From JANMJD01 sp963828405 (lineage in GTDB: Bacteria; Actinomycetota; Acidimicrobiia; Acidimicrobiales; Ilumatobacteraceae): a stretch of 64,000 nucleotides of DNA. How positions within the stretch are numbered: the stretch's first letter is position 1; the number at the start of each line of letters is the position of its first letter. This document shows positions 1 through 8,120 of the stretch, piece after piece. Position numbers and translations under genes: made by a program. The notes below the pieces were generated by a model. That model was not told where the DNA came from. It made no database searches and saw only the letters and a list, made by a program, of their open reading frames with translations. The stretch is taken from assembly GCA_963828405.1 (NCBI GenBank), contig CAWHEG010000031.1:372001-436000 (forward strand), given 5' to 3'.

Positions 1-107
1 ACGATCGCTTCGGCGGCGAACAGCGACGCGGCCATGTTGGCCATCATCAGCCGCTGGTGGGCGGCATCGCCGCCGAAGTTGCGGGCGCGACGGGGGGTTG
101 CAGGCAT
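1..107 (-). CDS. rplQ: 50S ribosomal protein L17, 5' part only
   Basis: Only the first 35 codons lie in the window; the rest continues beyond position 1. The reading begins MPATPRRARNFGGDAAHQRL and goes on into MANMAASLF, which is the family start (arginine-rich, then GG...HR/QxLM.ANLA.SL). L17 binds 23S rRNA on the solvent side of the 50S subunit near the peptide exit. It follows rpoA by 15 bases, the normal alpha-operon end in bacteria, so it should be co-transcribed with rpoA. The ATG at 105-107 is the only sensible start. Identity is firm despite truncation because position and N-terminal sequence agree. Confidence 0.9.
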   Translation of the reverse strand, partial: MPATPRRARNFGGDAAHQRLMMANMAASLFAAEAI

Positions 108-122
108 CGGTTCGTTCCCTTA

Positions 123-1055
123 TCAGCCGCGCAGCGCCAGGCCGCGCTCGTCGAGCTTCGCCTTCACTTCGTCCAGGCTCTTCTGCCCGAAGTTGGTGAT
201 GTTCAGCAGGTCGTCATCGGTCTTGGTCAGCAATTCGCCGACGGTGTTGATCTGGGCGCGCTTGAGGCAGTTGCGCGGCCGCTCGGACAGATCGAGGTCC
301 TCGATCGGCAGGTCGAGATCGGGCGAACCGCTGGTGATCGAGGCGACCTCGCCGAGGACCAGGCCCTCGGGCTCCTCGGACAGGCCGGCGATCAGGTCGA
401 CGAGCGAGCGCAGCGTCGCCCCGGCCGAGGCCAGCGCGTCGCGTGGGGCGATCGAACCGTCGGTCTCGATGTCGATCACGACACGATCGAAGTTGGTCGA
501 CTGCTCGACCCGGGTCGGCTCGACGTCGAAGTTCGCCCGACGGACGGGCGAGAAGATGGCGTCGATCGGCACCACACCGATGGTGCGGTTCTGCGTCTCG
601 CGATCACACGACAGGTAGCCCCGGCCGCGCTCCACCGTCAGGTCGACGGCGAGGCGGCCCTTGGCGTTGAGTGTGGCGATGTGCAGGTCCTTGTTGAGGA
701 TCTCCACCTCCGACGGGCAGCGGATGTCCCCCGCGGCGATCTCGGCCGGCCCGCGCACGTCGATGCGCAAGGTGACCGGCGTGTCCGAGGTCGAGGTGAT
801 CACCACGTCCTTGAGGTTCAGGATGATGTCGGTGACGTCCTCGGTGACGCCGGTGATCGTGTCGAACTCGTGGAGAGCCTCGTCGAAGCGGACGGTCGTG
901 ATGGCCGCGCCGGGGATCGACGAGAGGAGCGTGCGACGCAGGGAGTTGCCGATCGTGTGGCCGAAGCCGGGTTCCAGCGGGCCGATGGCGAAACGCTGGC
1001 GATTGTTCTCCTCTTCGCCGATCGGCTCGACGGTGGGGCGCTGAATAACGAGCAT
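123..1055 (-). CDS. rpoA: DNA-directed RNA polymerase subunit alpha
   Basis: The 310-residue protein matches the bacterial alpha subunit (usually 310-350). Residues 1 to about 230 form the N-terminal dimerisation and assembly domain, with the hallmark GFGHTIGNSLRRTLLSSIPG. Residues about 245-305 form the C-terminal domain that binds UP-element DNA and activators, with LSERPRNCLKRAQI and the helix-hairpin-helix-like NFGQKSLDEVKAKL. The subunit nucleates assembly of core RNA polymerase. The gene sits between rpsD and rplQ, the canonical alpha-operon position, with a 32-base gap from rpsD. The start is the ATG giving MLVIQRPTVE, typical of actinobacterial alpha. Confidence 0.98.
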   Translation of the reverse strand: MLVIQRPTVEPIGEEENNRQRFAIGPLEPGFGHTIGNSLRRTLLSSIPGAAITTVRFDEALHEFDTITGVTEDVTDIILNLKDVVITSTSDTPVTLRIDVRGPAEIAAGDIRCPSEVEILNKDLHIATLNAKGRLAVDLTVERGRGYLSCDRETQNRTIGVVPIDAIFSPVRRANFDVEPTRVEQSTNFDRVVIDIETDGSIAPRDALASAGATLRSLVDLIAGLSEEPEGLVLGEVASITSGSPDLDLPIEDLDLSERPRNCLKRAQINTVGELLTKTDDDLLNITNFGQKSLDEVKAKLDERGLALRG

Positions 1056-1087
1056 GAGGTGTCCTGTGGTCCTTTGCGGGCGGACGA

Positions 1088-1705
1088 TTACTTGGAGTAG
1101 AGCTCGACGATGAGGGACTCGCGAACCGGGACGTCGATGTGGTCACGCTGGGGAAGATCGCGGACGGTGACCTGCTGGCCGCCGTCGCCGGCCTCGAGCC
1201 AGCCGACCACGCGGCGATCGAGCACGTCGAGGTTGTGGCGGATGACGATCATCGACTTGGCCTTCTCGGCGAGGGAGATGACGTCGCCCTTGCGCACCCG
1301 ATAGCTGGGGATGTTGACCCGCTTGCCGTTGACGAGCAGCAGGCCGTGGGAGACGAACTGGCGCGCCTGGGGCCGGGTGGCCGCCCAGCCGGCACGGAAG
1401 CAGACGTTGTCGAGACGCTGCTCGAGCAGGCGGAGCAGGTTCTCACCGGTCGGGCCGGCGAGACGCACGGCCTCCTCGTAGTTGTTGCGGAACTGACGCT
1501 CGAGGACGCCGTAGATGAACTTGGCCTTCTGCTTCTCCTGCAGCTGCAGCAAGTACTCCGAGCCCTGGCCCCGACGGCGGGTGCGGCCGTGCTGACCGGG
1601 CGGGAAGGGACGGCGCTCGAGCGCCTTACGACCCTTCTCGTTCTCGAAGATGTTGGTGCCGAGCCGACGGGACAGCTTGACCTTGGGACCTGTGTATCGT
1701 GCCAT
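1088..1705 (-). CDS. rpsD: 30S ribosomal protein S4
   Basis: The 205-residue protein starts MARYTGPKVKLSRRLGTNIF and carries the S4 RNA-binding domain around residues 95-160 (RLDNVCFRAGWAATRPQARQ, then VNGKRVNIPSYRV). S4 is a primary 16S rRNA binder that starts assembly of the 30S body and helps decoding fidelity. The N-terminal region lacks the four zinc-binding cysteines of the C+ type, so this is a zinc-free (C-) S4. It lies between rpsK and rpoA. In several bacteria S4 represses its own operon, but I see no leader structure here that shows it. Confidence 0.98.
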   Translation of the reverse strand: MARYTGPKVKLSRRLGTNIFENEKGRKALERRPFPPGQHGRTRRRGQGSEYLLQLQEKQKAKFIYGVLERQFRNNYEEAVRLAGPTGENLLRLLEQRLDNVCFRAGWAATRPQARQFVSHGLLLVNGKRVNIPSYRVRKGDVISLAEKAKSMIVIRHNLDVLDRRVVGWLEAGDGGQQVTVRDLPQRDHIDVPVRESLIVELYSK

Positions 1706-1714
1706 CGTCCTACC

Positions 1715-2113
1715 TCAGACCCGACGCCGCTTGGGCTGACGGCAGCCGTTGTGGGGGACCGGGGTCACGTCCTTGATCGACGACACCTCGATGCCAGTGT
1801 TCTGGATCGACCGGATGGCGGTCTCGCGGCCCGAACCGGGCCCCTTCACCTGCACCTCGACACGACGAAGGCCGTGCTCCATCGCTGCGCGGGCGGCCTT
1901 GTCGGCCGCCATCTGGGCGGCGAACGGGGTCGACTTGCGCGATCCCTTGAACCCGACGTTGCCGGCCGAGGCCCACGAGATCACGTTGCCGTCGGCATCG
2001 GTGATCGACACGATCGTGTTGTTGAACGAACTCTTGATGTGCACGATTCCGAACGAAACGTTCTTGCGTTCGCGCTTGCGGGGGCGGCGGCCCCCAGGCT
2101 TCGGCTTGGCCAC
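1715..2113 (-). CDS. rpsK: 30S ribosomal protein S11
   Basis: The 132-residue protein has a basic N-terminus (KPKPGGRRPRKRERKNVSFG), the S11 signature FNNTIVSITDADGNVISWAS, and the conserved tail VTPVPHNGCRQPKRRRV. S11 lies on the 30S platform and contacts the mRNA-rRNA duplex in the exit channel. It is 2 bases from rpsM and 9 bases from rpsD, so the alpha operon is tightly packed. Length is standard for the family. Confidence 0.98.
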   Translation of the reverse strand: MAKPKPGGRRPRKRERKNVSFGIVHIKSSFNNTIVSITDADGNVISWASAGNVGFKGSRKSTPFAAQMAADKAARAAMEHGLRRVEVQVKGPGSGRETAIRSIQNTGIEVSSIKDVTPVPHNGCRQPKRRRV

Positions 2114-2115
2114 GC

Positions 2116-2496
2116 TTACTTCCTCACAGCCTTCTTCTTGTTGGCAACGGTCTTCTTCGGGCCCTTGCGGGTACGAGCGTTGGTGTGGGTGCGCTGTCCG
2201 TGCACGGGAAGGCCCTTGCGGTGCCTGATCCCCTGGTAGCAGCCGATCTCGATCTTGCGCTTCACGTCCTGCTGGATGTCGCGACGCAGGTCACCCTCGA
2301 CGGTGAGGTTCTGGTCGACCCACACGCGGATGCGGTTCACCTCTTCCTCGGTGAGATCCTTCACCCGGGTGTCGCGGTTGAGGCCGAGCTGCTCGCAGAT
2401 CAGCTGCGACTTCGGCTTGCCGATTCCGAAGATGTACGTGAGGGAGATCTCCAACCGCTTGTCACGGGGGATGTCGACACCAGAGATACGGGCCAT
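2116..2496 (-). CDS. rpsM: 30S ribosomal protein S13
   Basis: The 126-residue protein starts MARISGVDIPRDKRLEISLT, the standard N-terminus. The frame is open 29 codons further upstream, but that stretch overlaps rpmJ and has no S13 similarity, so the ATG at 2494-2496 was chosen. The helix-two-turn-helix region with IFGIGKPKSQLICEQLGL and the basic C-terminal tail (RTHTNARTRKGPKKTVANKK) that reaches the tRNA sites are present. S13 sits in the 30S head and forms inter-subunit bridges. It lies directly downstream of rpmJ, as in most bacteria. Confidence 0.97.
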   Translation of the reverse strand: MARISGVDIPRDKRLEISLTYIFGIGKPKSQLICEQLGLNRDTRVKDLTEEEVNRIRVWVDQNLTVEGDLRRDIQQDVKRKIEIGCYQGIRHRKGLPVHGQRTHTNARTRKGPKKTVANKKKAVRK

Positions 2497-2507
2497 GAGG
2501 TTCCTTT

Positions 2508-2621
2508 TCAGCCCTGCCGCTGCTTGTGGCGGGGGTTCTCGCAGATGACCATGACGCGGCCGTGCCGACGGATCACCTTGCACTTCTCGCAGATTCTCTT
2601 CACGCTCGGGCGGACCTTCAC
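2508..2621 (-). CDS. rpmJ: 50S ribosomal protein L36
   Basis: The 37-residue protein reads VKVRPSVKRICEKCKVIRRH and then GRVMVICENPRHKQRQG. The zinc ribbon uses C11, C14, C27 and H32 (C-x2-C-x12-C-x4-H), so this is the zinc-binding L36 type. The start is a GTG at 2619-2621, since the nearest upstream ATG is out of frame. Family members begin MKVRPSVK, which fixes the choice. L36 stabilises a domain of 23S rRNA. The usual upstream neighbour infA is absent; a 344-base gap lies there instead. Confidence 0.95.
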   Translation of the reverse strand: MKVRPSVKRICEKCKVIRRHGRVMVICENPRHKQRQG

Positions 2622-2965
2622 CGTGGACTCACGTTCATGTAGGGGTTTGGCATCTAGGGGGAGGACATCGACGCGGTGGGCCGGAACACCGAGATGACGG
2701 CGCAACTGCACACATTCGGCACTGACAGAACGCGTGGACGCGCCAAGTGCCTGCAGGGCCGAGGAGCAATGCTACCGCCGTCGGGCGCGCACACCAAGTC
2801 CCGTTCCACACGAGATCCGCGACGGTACCACTGGTGACGTTCCGGCGAGTGGTAATCACGGCCGGAACCTCGATTTGGCGCGTTCTTGCCCAGCGTGGTG
2901 ACCGGCCACGGTACGTGTCGTCGCCCGACCGCGCGCCCGCTGAGGAACGACACCGACGGATCGAG
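2622..2965 (-). other. Gene-free gap between map and rpmJ
   Basis: I see no credible gene in this 344-base stretch. Short open frames exist on both strands but none resembles a known protein. In particular, none gives translation initiation factor IF-1, which usually lies between map and rpmJ; I translated the minus strand with infA in mind and found no part of it. The gap is long for this tightly packed cluster, so it may hold a promoter for the rpmJ-rpsM-rpsK-rpsD-rpoA-rplQ segment. I could not identify convincing -35 and -10 boxes. Confidence 0.5.
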
Positions 2966-3724
2966 TCACGGCCGGGTGAGTACCTCGGGTCCGTCGTCGG
3001 TGACGGCCACAGTGTGCTCGCAGTGGGCGGCGAGCGAACGATCGGCGGTCACCACTGTCCAACCGTCGTCGAGCTCAACCGTCTCGTCGACGCCTCCGGC
3101 GATGAACATCGGCTCGATCGCCAGCACGACCCCTGTCTCCAGCCTCGGGCCTCGGCCGGCCCGGCCCGTGTTGGGGACGTCGGGCTCCTCGTGCATCGCC
3201 CGGCCGATCCCATGACCGCAGTAACCGTCGGCGATCCCGAAGCCGTGGTGTTCGGCCACTCGCTGGACGGCGTGACCGATGTCGCCGAGGTGGCGACCCG
3301 GTCGCATCTGCTCGATCGCCCTCGCCAGGGCCTCCTCGGCACCGGCGATCAGCCGTTGCGCCTCCGGGCTGATCGCCCCGACTCCCACGGAGAACGCCGC
3401 GTCTCCGTGCCAGCCGTCGACGATCGCCCCGCAGTCCACGCCGATGATGTCACCCTCTTCGAGCAGACGCGGTCCCGGTATACCGTGGATCACCACGTCG
3501 TTGACCGACGTGCAGATCACGGCCGGGAAACCGTGGTAGCCCAGGAAGTTCGATGTCGCCCCCCGTCGTGCGAGTACCTCACGGGCGACCATGTCGAGTT
3601 CTGCGGTCGTCACTCCCGGGCGGACGGCAGCCCGGATCGCATCGTGCATCTCGGCCACCACTCGCCCGGCGCGCCGCATCACGGCCAACTCGGCCGACGT
3701 TCGACGAACCAGTCGGCGGGCCAT
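2966..3724 (-). CDS. map: Methionine aminopeptidase, type I
   Basis: The enzyme removes the initiator methionine from new proteins. At 252 residues it fits the type Ia family (no N-terminal zinc finger, no 60-residue type II insert). All five metal ligands are visible: D97 (GVDCGA), D108 (WHGDAA), H161 (CGHGIG), E194 (AIEPM) and E236 (HCEHT). The catalytic histidine is H80 (DVVIHGIP). It lies between adk and rpmJ, its common place in the spc region. The ATG at 3722-3724 starts MARRLVRRTSAEL, and the preceding adk ends 33 bases upstream. Confidence 0.97.
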   Translation of the reverse strand: MARRLVRRTSAELAVMRRAGRVVAEMHDAIRAAVRPGVTTAELDMVAREVLARRGATSNFLGYHGFPAVICTSVNDVVIHGIPGPRLLEEGDIIGVDCGAIVDGWHGDAAFSVGVGAISPEAQRLIAGAEEALARAIEQMRPGRHLGDIGHAVQRVAEHHGFGIADGYCGHGIGRAMHEEPDVPNTGRAGRGPRLETGVVLAIEPMFIAGGVDETVELDDGWTVVTADRSLAAHCEHTVAVTDDGPEVLTRP

Positions 3725-3757
3725 CAGCCCGGTACCCGCAGGGAGGTCCGACCGCGC

Positions 3758-4426
3758 TCAGGGCTTGCGGCGGGCATCGATCACCTGGATCAGGCGCCGC
3801 AGCACTTCATCGGGATGTCCCACGCCGTCGATCACGGCGAGCATGCCCTGCTCCTCGAACCACTCGATGAGGGGGGACGTCTGGCTCTCGTACAGGTCGA
3901 GCCGCTGGTTGATCGCCTCAGACGTGTCGTCGTCACGCAGGACGACGTCACCCCCGCAGACGTCGCAGATCCACGGGCTGCGCTCGTGACCGGTCGCCGT
4001 GTAGTTCGTGCCGCAGTCGCGGCACACCCGCCGACCGCTGATCCGCTGGAGGACGACCTCGCGCGGCACGTCGAGATCGATGGCCAGGTCGAGCGGCTTG
4101 CCGAACGACTCGGTGATCTCCCGCAGCGCCTCGGCCTGCACCACCGTGCGCGGGAATCCGTCGAGCAGGTAGCCGCGGCCCCGGGCGTCGTCGCGGCCCA
4201 GCCGCTCGGTGATGATGCCGATCATGATCTCGTCGCCGACGAGCCCACCGGCGTCCATCACCTTGCGGGCCATCACGCCGAGGGGAGTGCCCTCGCGCGC
4301 CGCCGCTCGGAGCATGTCGCCGGTCGAGATGTGGGGGACGACGTAGTGCCGGGACAACCGGGTGCACTGCGTGCCCTTGCCGGACCCCTGTCGGCCGAGA
4401 ATGATGAGGCGTGTGCCGGGGATCAT
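3758..4426 (-). CDS. adk: Adenylate kinase, zinc-binding type
   Basis: The enzyme interconverts ATP + AMP and 2 ADP. The 222-residue protein has the P-loop GRQGSGKGT (residues 11-19), the AMP-binding GDMLRAA region, DGFPRT (89-93), and a long LID domain. The LID has four cysteines (C135, C138, C154, C157), a structural zinc site typical of Gram-positive-type kinases. It follows secY by 37 bases, the common secY-adk-map order. The second glycine of the textbook GxPGxGKGT loop is replaced by Q (GRQGSGKGT), which is seen here and should be tolerated since the GKGT core is intact. Confidence 0.97.
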   Translation of the reverse strand: MIPGTRLIILGRQGSGKGTQCTRLSRHYVVPHISTGDMLRAAAREGTPLGVMARKVMDAGGLVGDEIMIGIITERLGRDDARGRGYLLDGFPRTVVQAEALREITESFGKPLDLAIDLDVPREVVLQRISGRRVCRDCGTNYTATGHERSPWICDVCGGDVVLRDDDTSEAINQRLDLYESQTSPLIEWFEEQGMLAVIDGVGHPDEVLRRLIQVIDARRKP

Positions 4427-4463
4427 CGATCCGCCCGCAGCCCTACGCGCAGGCGGGCAGGCG

Positions 4464-5795
4464 TCACTTCAGGAAGCCCTCGTAGTTCCGCAACATCAGC
4501 TGACTGTCGATCTGGCGCATCAACTCCAGGGCGACGCCCACGGCGATGAGCACCGTGGTGCCGGCGAACGGGAAGTTCCGCACGTCGAACGCCCAGGTGA
4601 TGATGTACGGGGTGATGGCGATCACGGCGATGAACAACGCCCCGGGCAGGGTGATCCGGTTGACGGTCTTGGCCAGGTAGCGCTCGGTCTGCGGCCCCGG
4701 GCGGATGCCCGGGATGAACCCGCCCTGCTTGCGGATCTGATCGGCCTGCTTGATCGGGTCGAAGGCGATCGAGTTGTAGAAGTAGGCGAAGGCGATCACC
4801 ATCAGGGCGAAGACGATGATGTAGAACAGGCTGCGGCTGTTGACGATGTTGTCGTTGACGAACCGGGAGATCCGGCCGCGCCAGTCGGTGCCGGCGGCAT
4901 TGCCGCTGCCGATGATGTTGGTGGCCAGGACGGGCAGGAGGAGCACCGACGAGGCGAAGATGATCGGCACTACGCCGGCCTGGTTGACCTTCAGCGGGAT
5001 GTAGGTGTTCTGCCCGCCGTACATCCGGCGCCCGACCATGCGTTTGGCGAATTGCACGGGTATTCGCCGCTGGCCGAGCTCGACCCGGACGATGGCGTAG
5101 AGGATCCCGATCGACACCAGGACCATGGCGGCGAAGGCGAACCACTTCTTCTCGAGCAGGATGCTGTAGTAGCTGTACGGCAGGCCCGACACCACCGAGG
5201 CGAAGATCAACATCGACATGCCGTTGCCGATGCCCCGCTGGCTGATCAGCTCACCGATCCACATGAGCAGGGCGGTGCCGGCGACGAGGGTCGGGATGAC
5301 GAGCAGCGCCCGGGGCATGAACGTGGGCAGCAGCACGACGTCGGGCACGTTCTGGGAGGCGCCGAAGAAGGCACGGCCGCGGCCCTGGCCGAACACGAAG
5401 GTCAGTCCCGTGGCCTGCAACAAGGCGATGGCCATGGCCAGGTAGCGGGTCCACTGGGTGATCTTGCGCTGACCGACCGCTCCCTCGTTCTGCCACTCCT
5501 CGAGCTTGGGGATGACCACCCCGAGGACCTGCATGATGATGCTCGCCGTGATGTACGGCATGATCCCGAGGGCGAAGATCGCGAAGCTCTCGAACGCCCC
5601 ACCGGAGAAGAGGTTGAGGAAGCCGATCGCACCCTGGCTGCGGGCCAGCGAGCGGAGCTGGTCAACGGCCTGGTTGTCGATGCCGGGGACCCGGATCGCC
5701 GCACCGAGGCGGTACATCGCGATGCACAGCATGGCGAAGAAGATCTTGTTGCGCAGGTCGGGGACCTTGAAGATGTTCTTCAGGTTCGAAAACAC
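4464..5795 (-). CDS. secY: Preprotein translocase channel subunit SecY
   Basis: The 443-residue protein is the ten-helix pore of the Sec translocase in the cytoplasmic membrane. The start MFSNLKNIFKVPDLRNKIFF leads into TM1. Signature stretches include the plug/TM2 region FNLFSGGAFESFAIFALGIMPYI-like sequence near residues 58-85 and the GIRPG motif in the cytosolic loop before TM9, which contacts SecA and the ribosome. It lies between rplO and adk as in other spc operons, and translation of ribosomal proteins upstream would feed it. Ten hydrophobic segments can be counted. Confidence 0.98.
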   Translation of the reverse strand: MFSNLKNIFKVPDLRNKIFFAMLCIAMYRLGAAIRVPGIDNQAVDQLRSLARSQGAIGFLNLFSGGAFESFAIFALGIMPYITASIIMQVLGVVIPKLEEWQNEGAVGQRKITQWTRYLAMAIALLQATGLTFVFGQGRGRAFFGASQNVPDVVLLPTFMPRALLVIPTLVAGTALLMWIGELISQRGIGNGMSMLIFASVVSGLPYSYYSILLEKKWFAFAAMVLVSIGILYAIVRVELGQRRIPVQFAKRMVGRRMYGGQNTYIPLKVNQAGVVPIIFASSVLLLPVLATNIIGSGNAAGTDWRGRISRFVNDNIVNSRSLFYIIVFALMVIAFAYFYNSIAFDPIKQADQIRKQGGFIPGIRPGPQTERYLAKTVNRITLPGALFIAVIAITPYIITWAFDVRNFPFAGTTVLIAVGVALELMRQIDSQLMLRNYEGFLK

Positions 5796-5874
5796 CGTCG
5801 CTCCTCAGTTGTAGCGGTGCCAGATGTAGCAGTGCCCGGGTCGGCGGGTGAACTCGCGACTGAGCCCCGGCGGC

Positions 5875-6360
5875 TCAGCGGTTGGTGAACTGGTTGCCCT
5901 GCGCAGCCGGACGAACGCGGTACGGCAACGGGATCAGCGTCACGCTACCTCCCTGGGCCACGATGGCGGCCTCAGCCGCCTTCGAGACCCCGTGGGCGGA
6001 GACGTGGACGGCACGACTGAGCTCACCGCGACCGAGCACCTTGATCAGGGCGTTCTTGTGGGCCAGCCCTCGGGCGTGGAGCGACTCGGGCGTCACCTCG
6101 GCCTCGCCGAGCTCGTCGAGCAGGTCGAGGTTGATGGCCTGGTACTCGACGCGGAACGGGTTGTTGAAGCCCTTCAGCTTCGGGACGCGCATCTTGAGGC
6201 CGGTCTGGCCGCCTTCGAAGCCGCGGGCGACGGTGTTGCGAGCGTGCTGGCCCTTGGTGCCGCGACCGGCGGTCTTGCCGCCCTTGCCGCCGATGCCCCG
6301 GCCGACCCGCCTGGCCTTCTTCTTGGACCCCGGTGATGGGGCGAGTTCGTCGACGCGCAT
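5875..6360 (-). CDS. rplO: 50S ribosomal protein L15
   Basis: The 161-residue protein starts MRVDELAPSPGSKKKARRVG. It has the glycine-rich N-terminal extension RGIGGKGGKTAGRGTKGQ, which threads into 23S rRNA, and the KGFNNPFRVEYQAINL core. L15 is a late assembly protein of the 50S subunit. One base separates it from rpmD upstream and 79 bases from secY downstream. The length (about 145-150 is common) is slightly high but without an obvious insert. Confidence 0.97.
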   Translation of the reverse strand: MRVDELAPSPGSKKKARRVGRGIGGKGGKTAGRGTKGQHARNTVARGFEGGQTGLKMRVPKLKGFNNPFRVEYQAINLDLLDELGEAEVTPESLHARGLAHKNALIKVLGRGELSRAVHVSAHGVSKAAEAAIVAQGGSVTLIPLPYRVRPAAQGNQFTNR

Positions 6361-6361
6361 C

Positions 6362-6559
6362 TCAGCTCTCCGAGCTTTCGGCCACCTCGATGAGGTGGGG
6401 GACCCGAGCGATCATGCCCCGGATCTCGGGGCGGTCGGGCAGGGTGTTGGTGTCACCGATCTTGCGCAGCCCCAGCGCACGCAACGTGCCACGGGTCTTG
6501 GGCTTGGTCCCGATTCCGGACTTCACCTGCTTGACGGTGATGGTCTTCTCGCTGGCCAT
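6362..6559 (-). CDS. rpmD: 50S ribosomal protein L30
   Basis: The 65-residue protein begins MASEKTITVKQVKSGIGTKP. It shows the L30 core TLRALGLRKIGDTNTLPDRP followed by the helix RGMIARVPHLIEV. L30 binds the 5S-23S rRNA region of the 50S subunit and is absent from some bacteria, so its presence is informative. It lies between rpsE and rplO in the usual order, with a 75-base gap from rpsE, the largest in this part of the cluster. Confidence 0.96.
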   Translation of the reverse strand: MASEKTITVKQVKSGIGTKPKTRGTLRALGLRKIGDTNTLPDRPEIRGMIARVPHLIEVAESSES

Positions 6560-6634
6560 CAGTGGGCCCTTTCGCTTCGGCGGACTCGCCCGCCTGCCGT
6601 GTTCGCTCGGAGCACGAGCTCGACGGACGTCGTG

Positions 6635-7192
6635 TCAGTGGGCATCTCCGGCCCCCTGGCGCTTGCGCTCGTTGTAGGCGCGCAGCATGCCCTTGGGCAC
6701 GAAGGCCTCGGCGTCGAGACCGCGGCGGGCAGCGACCACATCGGGGCGCTGGAGTGCCTGGAGCCCCGAGATCGTTGCCCGGGCGACGTTGATCGCATTG
6801 GACGAACCGAGCGACTTGGCGAGCACGTCATGGATGCCGGCCTCCTCGAGGATGATGCGCGCCGCGCCGCCGGCGATGACCCCGGTACCAGGAGCGGCGG
6901 GCTTGAGCATCACGCGCCCGGCGCCCATGACGCCGTGGACCTCGTGGGTGATCGTCGAGCCGGCCAGCGGCACGGCGAAGAGGCTCCGCTTCGCCTCCTC
7001 GGTGCCCTTCTGAATGGCGAGGGGCACCTCCTTGGCCTTGCCGTAACCGAGACCGACGTGGCCGTTTCCGTCGCCGACGACGACGAGGGCGGTGAACGAG
7101 AACCGCCGGCCGCCCTGGACGACCTTGGCGACGCGGTTGATCGCGATGACCCGCGACTCGCGCAGCGTTGTCGAATCGATGTTGAGGGCCAT
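6635..7192 (-). CDS. rpsE: 30S ribosomal protein S5
   Basis: The 185-residue protein has the N-terminal double-stranded-RNA-binding-like domain (LRESRVIAINRVAKVVQGGR, then GDGNGHVGLGYGKAKEVP) and the C-terminal domain with GVIAGGAARIILEEAGI. S5 shapes the mRNA entry channel and is a classic site of ribosomal ambiguity and spectinomycin-resistance mutations; the loop VVQGGRRFSF carries the relevant positions. Its ATG overlaps the stop of rplR by one base (TGATG type), which suggests translational coupling. Confidence 0.97.
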   Translation of the reverse strand: MALNIDSTTLRESRVIAINRVAKVVQGGRRFSFTALVVVGDGNGHVGLGYGKAKEVPLAIQKGTEEAKRSLFAVPLAGSTITHEVHGVMGAGRVMLKPAAPGTGVIAGGAARIILEEAGIHDVLAKSLGSSNAINVARATISGLQALQRPDVVAARRGLDAEAFVPKGMLRAYNERKRQGAGDAH

Positions 7193-7560
7193 CAGAACTC
7201 CAGACCTGCTTCGCGGGCGGCGTCGGCCGCCGCGGCAATACGACCGTGATAAAGGAATCCACCGCGGTCGAAGACGACCTTGGTGATACCGGCGGCGAGG
7301 GCACGCTCGGCGACGAGCTTGCCCGCCCGGGCCGCGCCAGCGGCCGAACCGGTGGAACCGGCCGAGCGGAGCTCGGCCTCGACGGTCGACGCCGAGGCGA
7401 GCGTGTGGCCGGCCACGTCGTCGATCACCTGGAGCACGAGATGCCTGTTCGAACGGAACACGGCCAGGCGGGGTCGTTCGGGGGTGCCGTTGACCAGCTT
7501 GCGCACACGGTTGTGGCGACGGGCCCGGCCTTCCTGGCGAACCTTGGTGATGTTCGGCAT
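7192..7560 (-). CDS. rplR: 50S ribosomal protein L18
   Basis: The 122-residue protein starts MPNITKVRQEGRARRHNRVR. It carries RPRLAVFRSNRHLVLQVIDD and VVFDRGGFLYHGRIAAAADA, the L18 signatures. L18 binds 5S rRNA together with L5 and attaches it to the large subunit. Two bases separate it from rplF upstream, and its stop overlaps the rpsE start. Length is normal. Confidence 0.97.
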   Translation of the reverse strand: MPNITKVRQEGRARRHNRVRKLVNGTPERPRLAVFRSNRHLVLQVIDDVAGHTLASASTVEAELRSAGSTGSAAGAARAGKLVAERALAAGITKVVFDRGGFLYHGRIAAAADAAREAGLEF

Positions 7561-7562
7561 CG

Positions 7563-8105
7563 CTACTTCTTCCCTGTCTTGCCGGCCTTGCGAAGGATCT
7601 TCTCGCCGGCGTACTTCACGCCCTTGCCCTTGTAAGGCTCGGGCTTGCGGATCGAACGGATGTTGGCGGCCACCTGGCCGACCTTCTCCTTGTCGACGCC
7701 CTTGACGATGATCCGGGTCTGGATCGGGACCTCGAAGGTGATCCCTTCGGGGGCCTGGATGATCACCGGATGGCTGAACCCGAGCGCCAGGCGAAGCGTC
7801 GTCGGGCTCTGGGCCTCGGCGCGGTAGCCGACGCCGACGATCTCGAGCGTCTTGGCGAACCCGGTCGTCACGCCGGTGACCATGTTGGCCACCAGCGTAC
7901 GGGTCAGTCCGTGGAGGGAGCGGTTCTCGCGAGCGTCGTCGGGACGCTCGACGATCAGCTCCGCGCCCTCCTGGCGCAGGGTGATGGCGCCGGGCACGTC
8001 GCGCGACAGGATGCCGTTGGGCCCCTTGACCGTGACGACGCCACCGGACACCGACACATCGACGCCGACGGGCACCGCGATGGGTGTTCTACCGATACGT
8101 GACAT
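7563..8105 (-). CDS. rplF: 50S ribosomal protein L6
   Basis: The 180-residue protein starts MSRIGRTPIAVPVGVDVSVS and ends with RKPEPYKGKGVKYAGEKILR before the basic tail KAGKTGKK, both highly typical. It has two similar alpha/beta halves; the second binds the sarcin-ricin region of 23S rRNA. An in-frame TTG five codons upstream exists, but the bases there read TTGGAGCGAAACGCAATG, so GGAG is clearly the ribosome-binding site of the ATG at 8103-8105. That decides the start. Confidence 0.97.
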   Translation of the reverse strand: MSRIGRTPIAVPVGVDVSVSGGVVTVKGPNGILSRDVPGAITLRQEGAELIVERPDDARENRSLHGLTRTLVANMVTGVTTGFAKTLEIVGVGYRAEAQSPTTLRLALGFSHPVIIQAPEGITFEVPIQTRIIVKGVDKEKVGQVAANIRSIRKPEPYKGKGVKYAGEKILRKAGKTGKK

Positions 8106-8120
8106 TGCGTTTCGCTCCAA

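Noticed and set aside
2116..2583. Longer S13 start
   Set aside because: The extra 29 residues overlap rpmJ and are unlike any S13.
2747..4549. 600-codon plus-strand frame opposite map and adk
   Set aside because: Shadow of two genes with full catalytic motifs on the minus strand.
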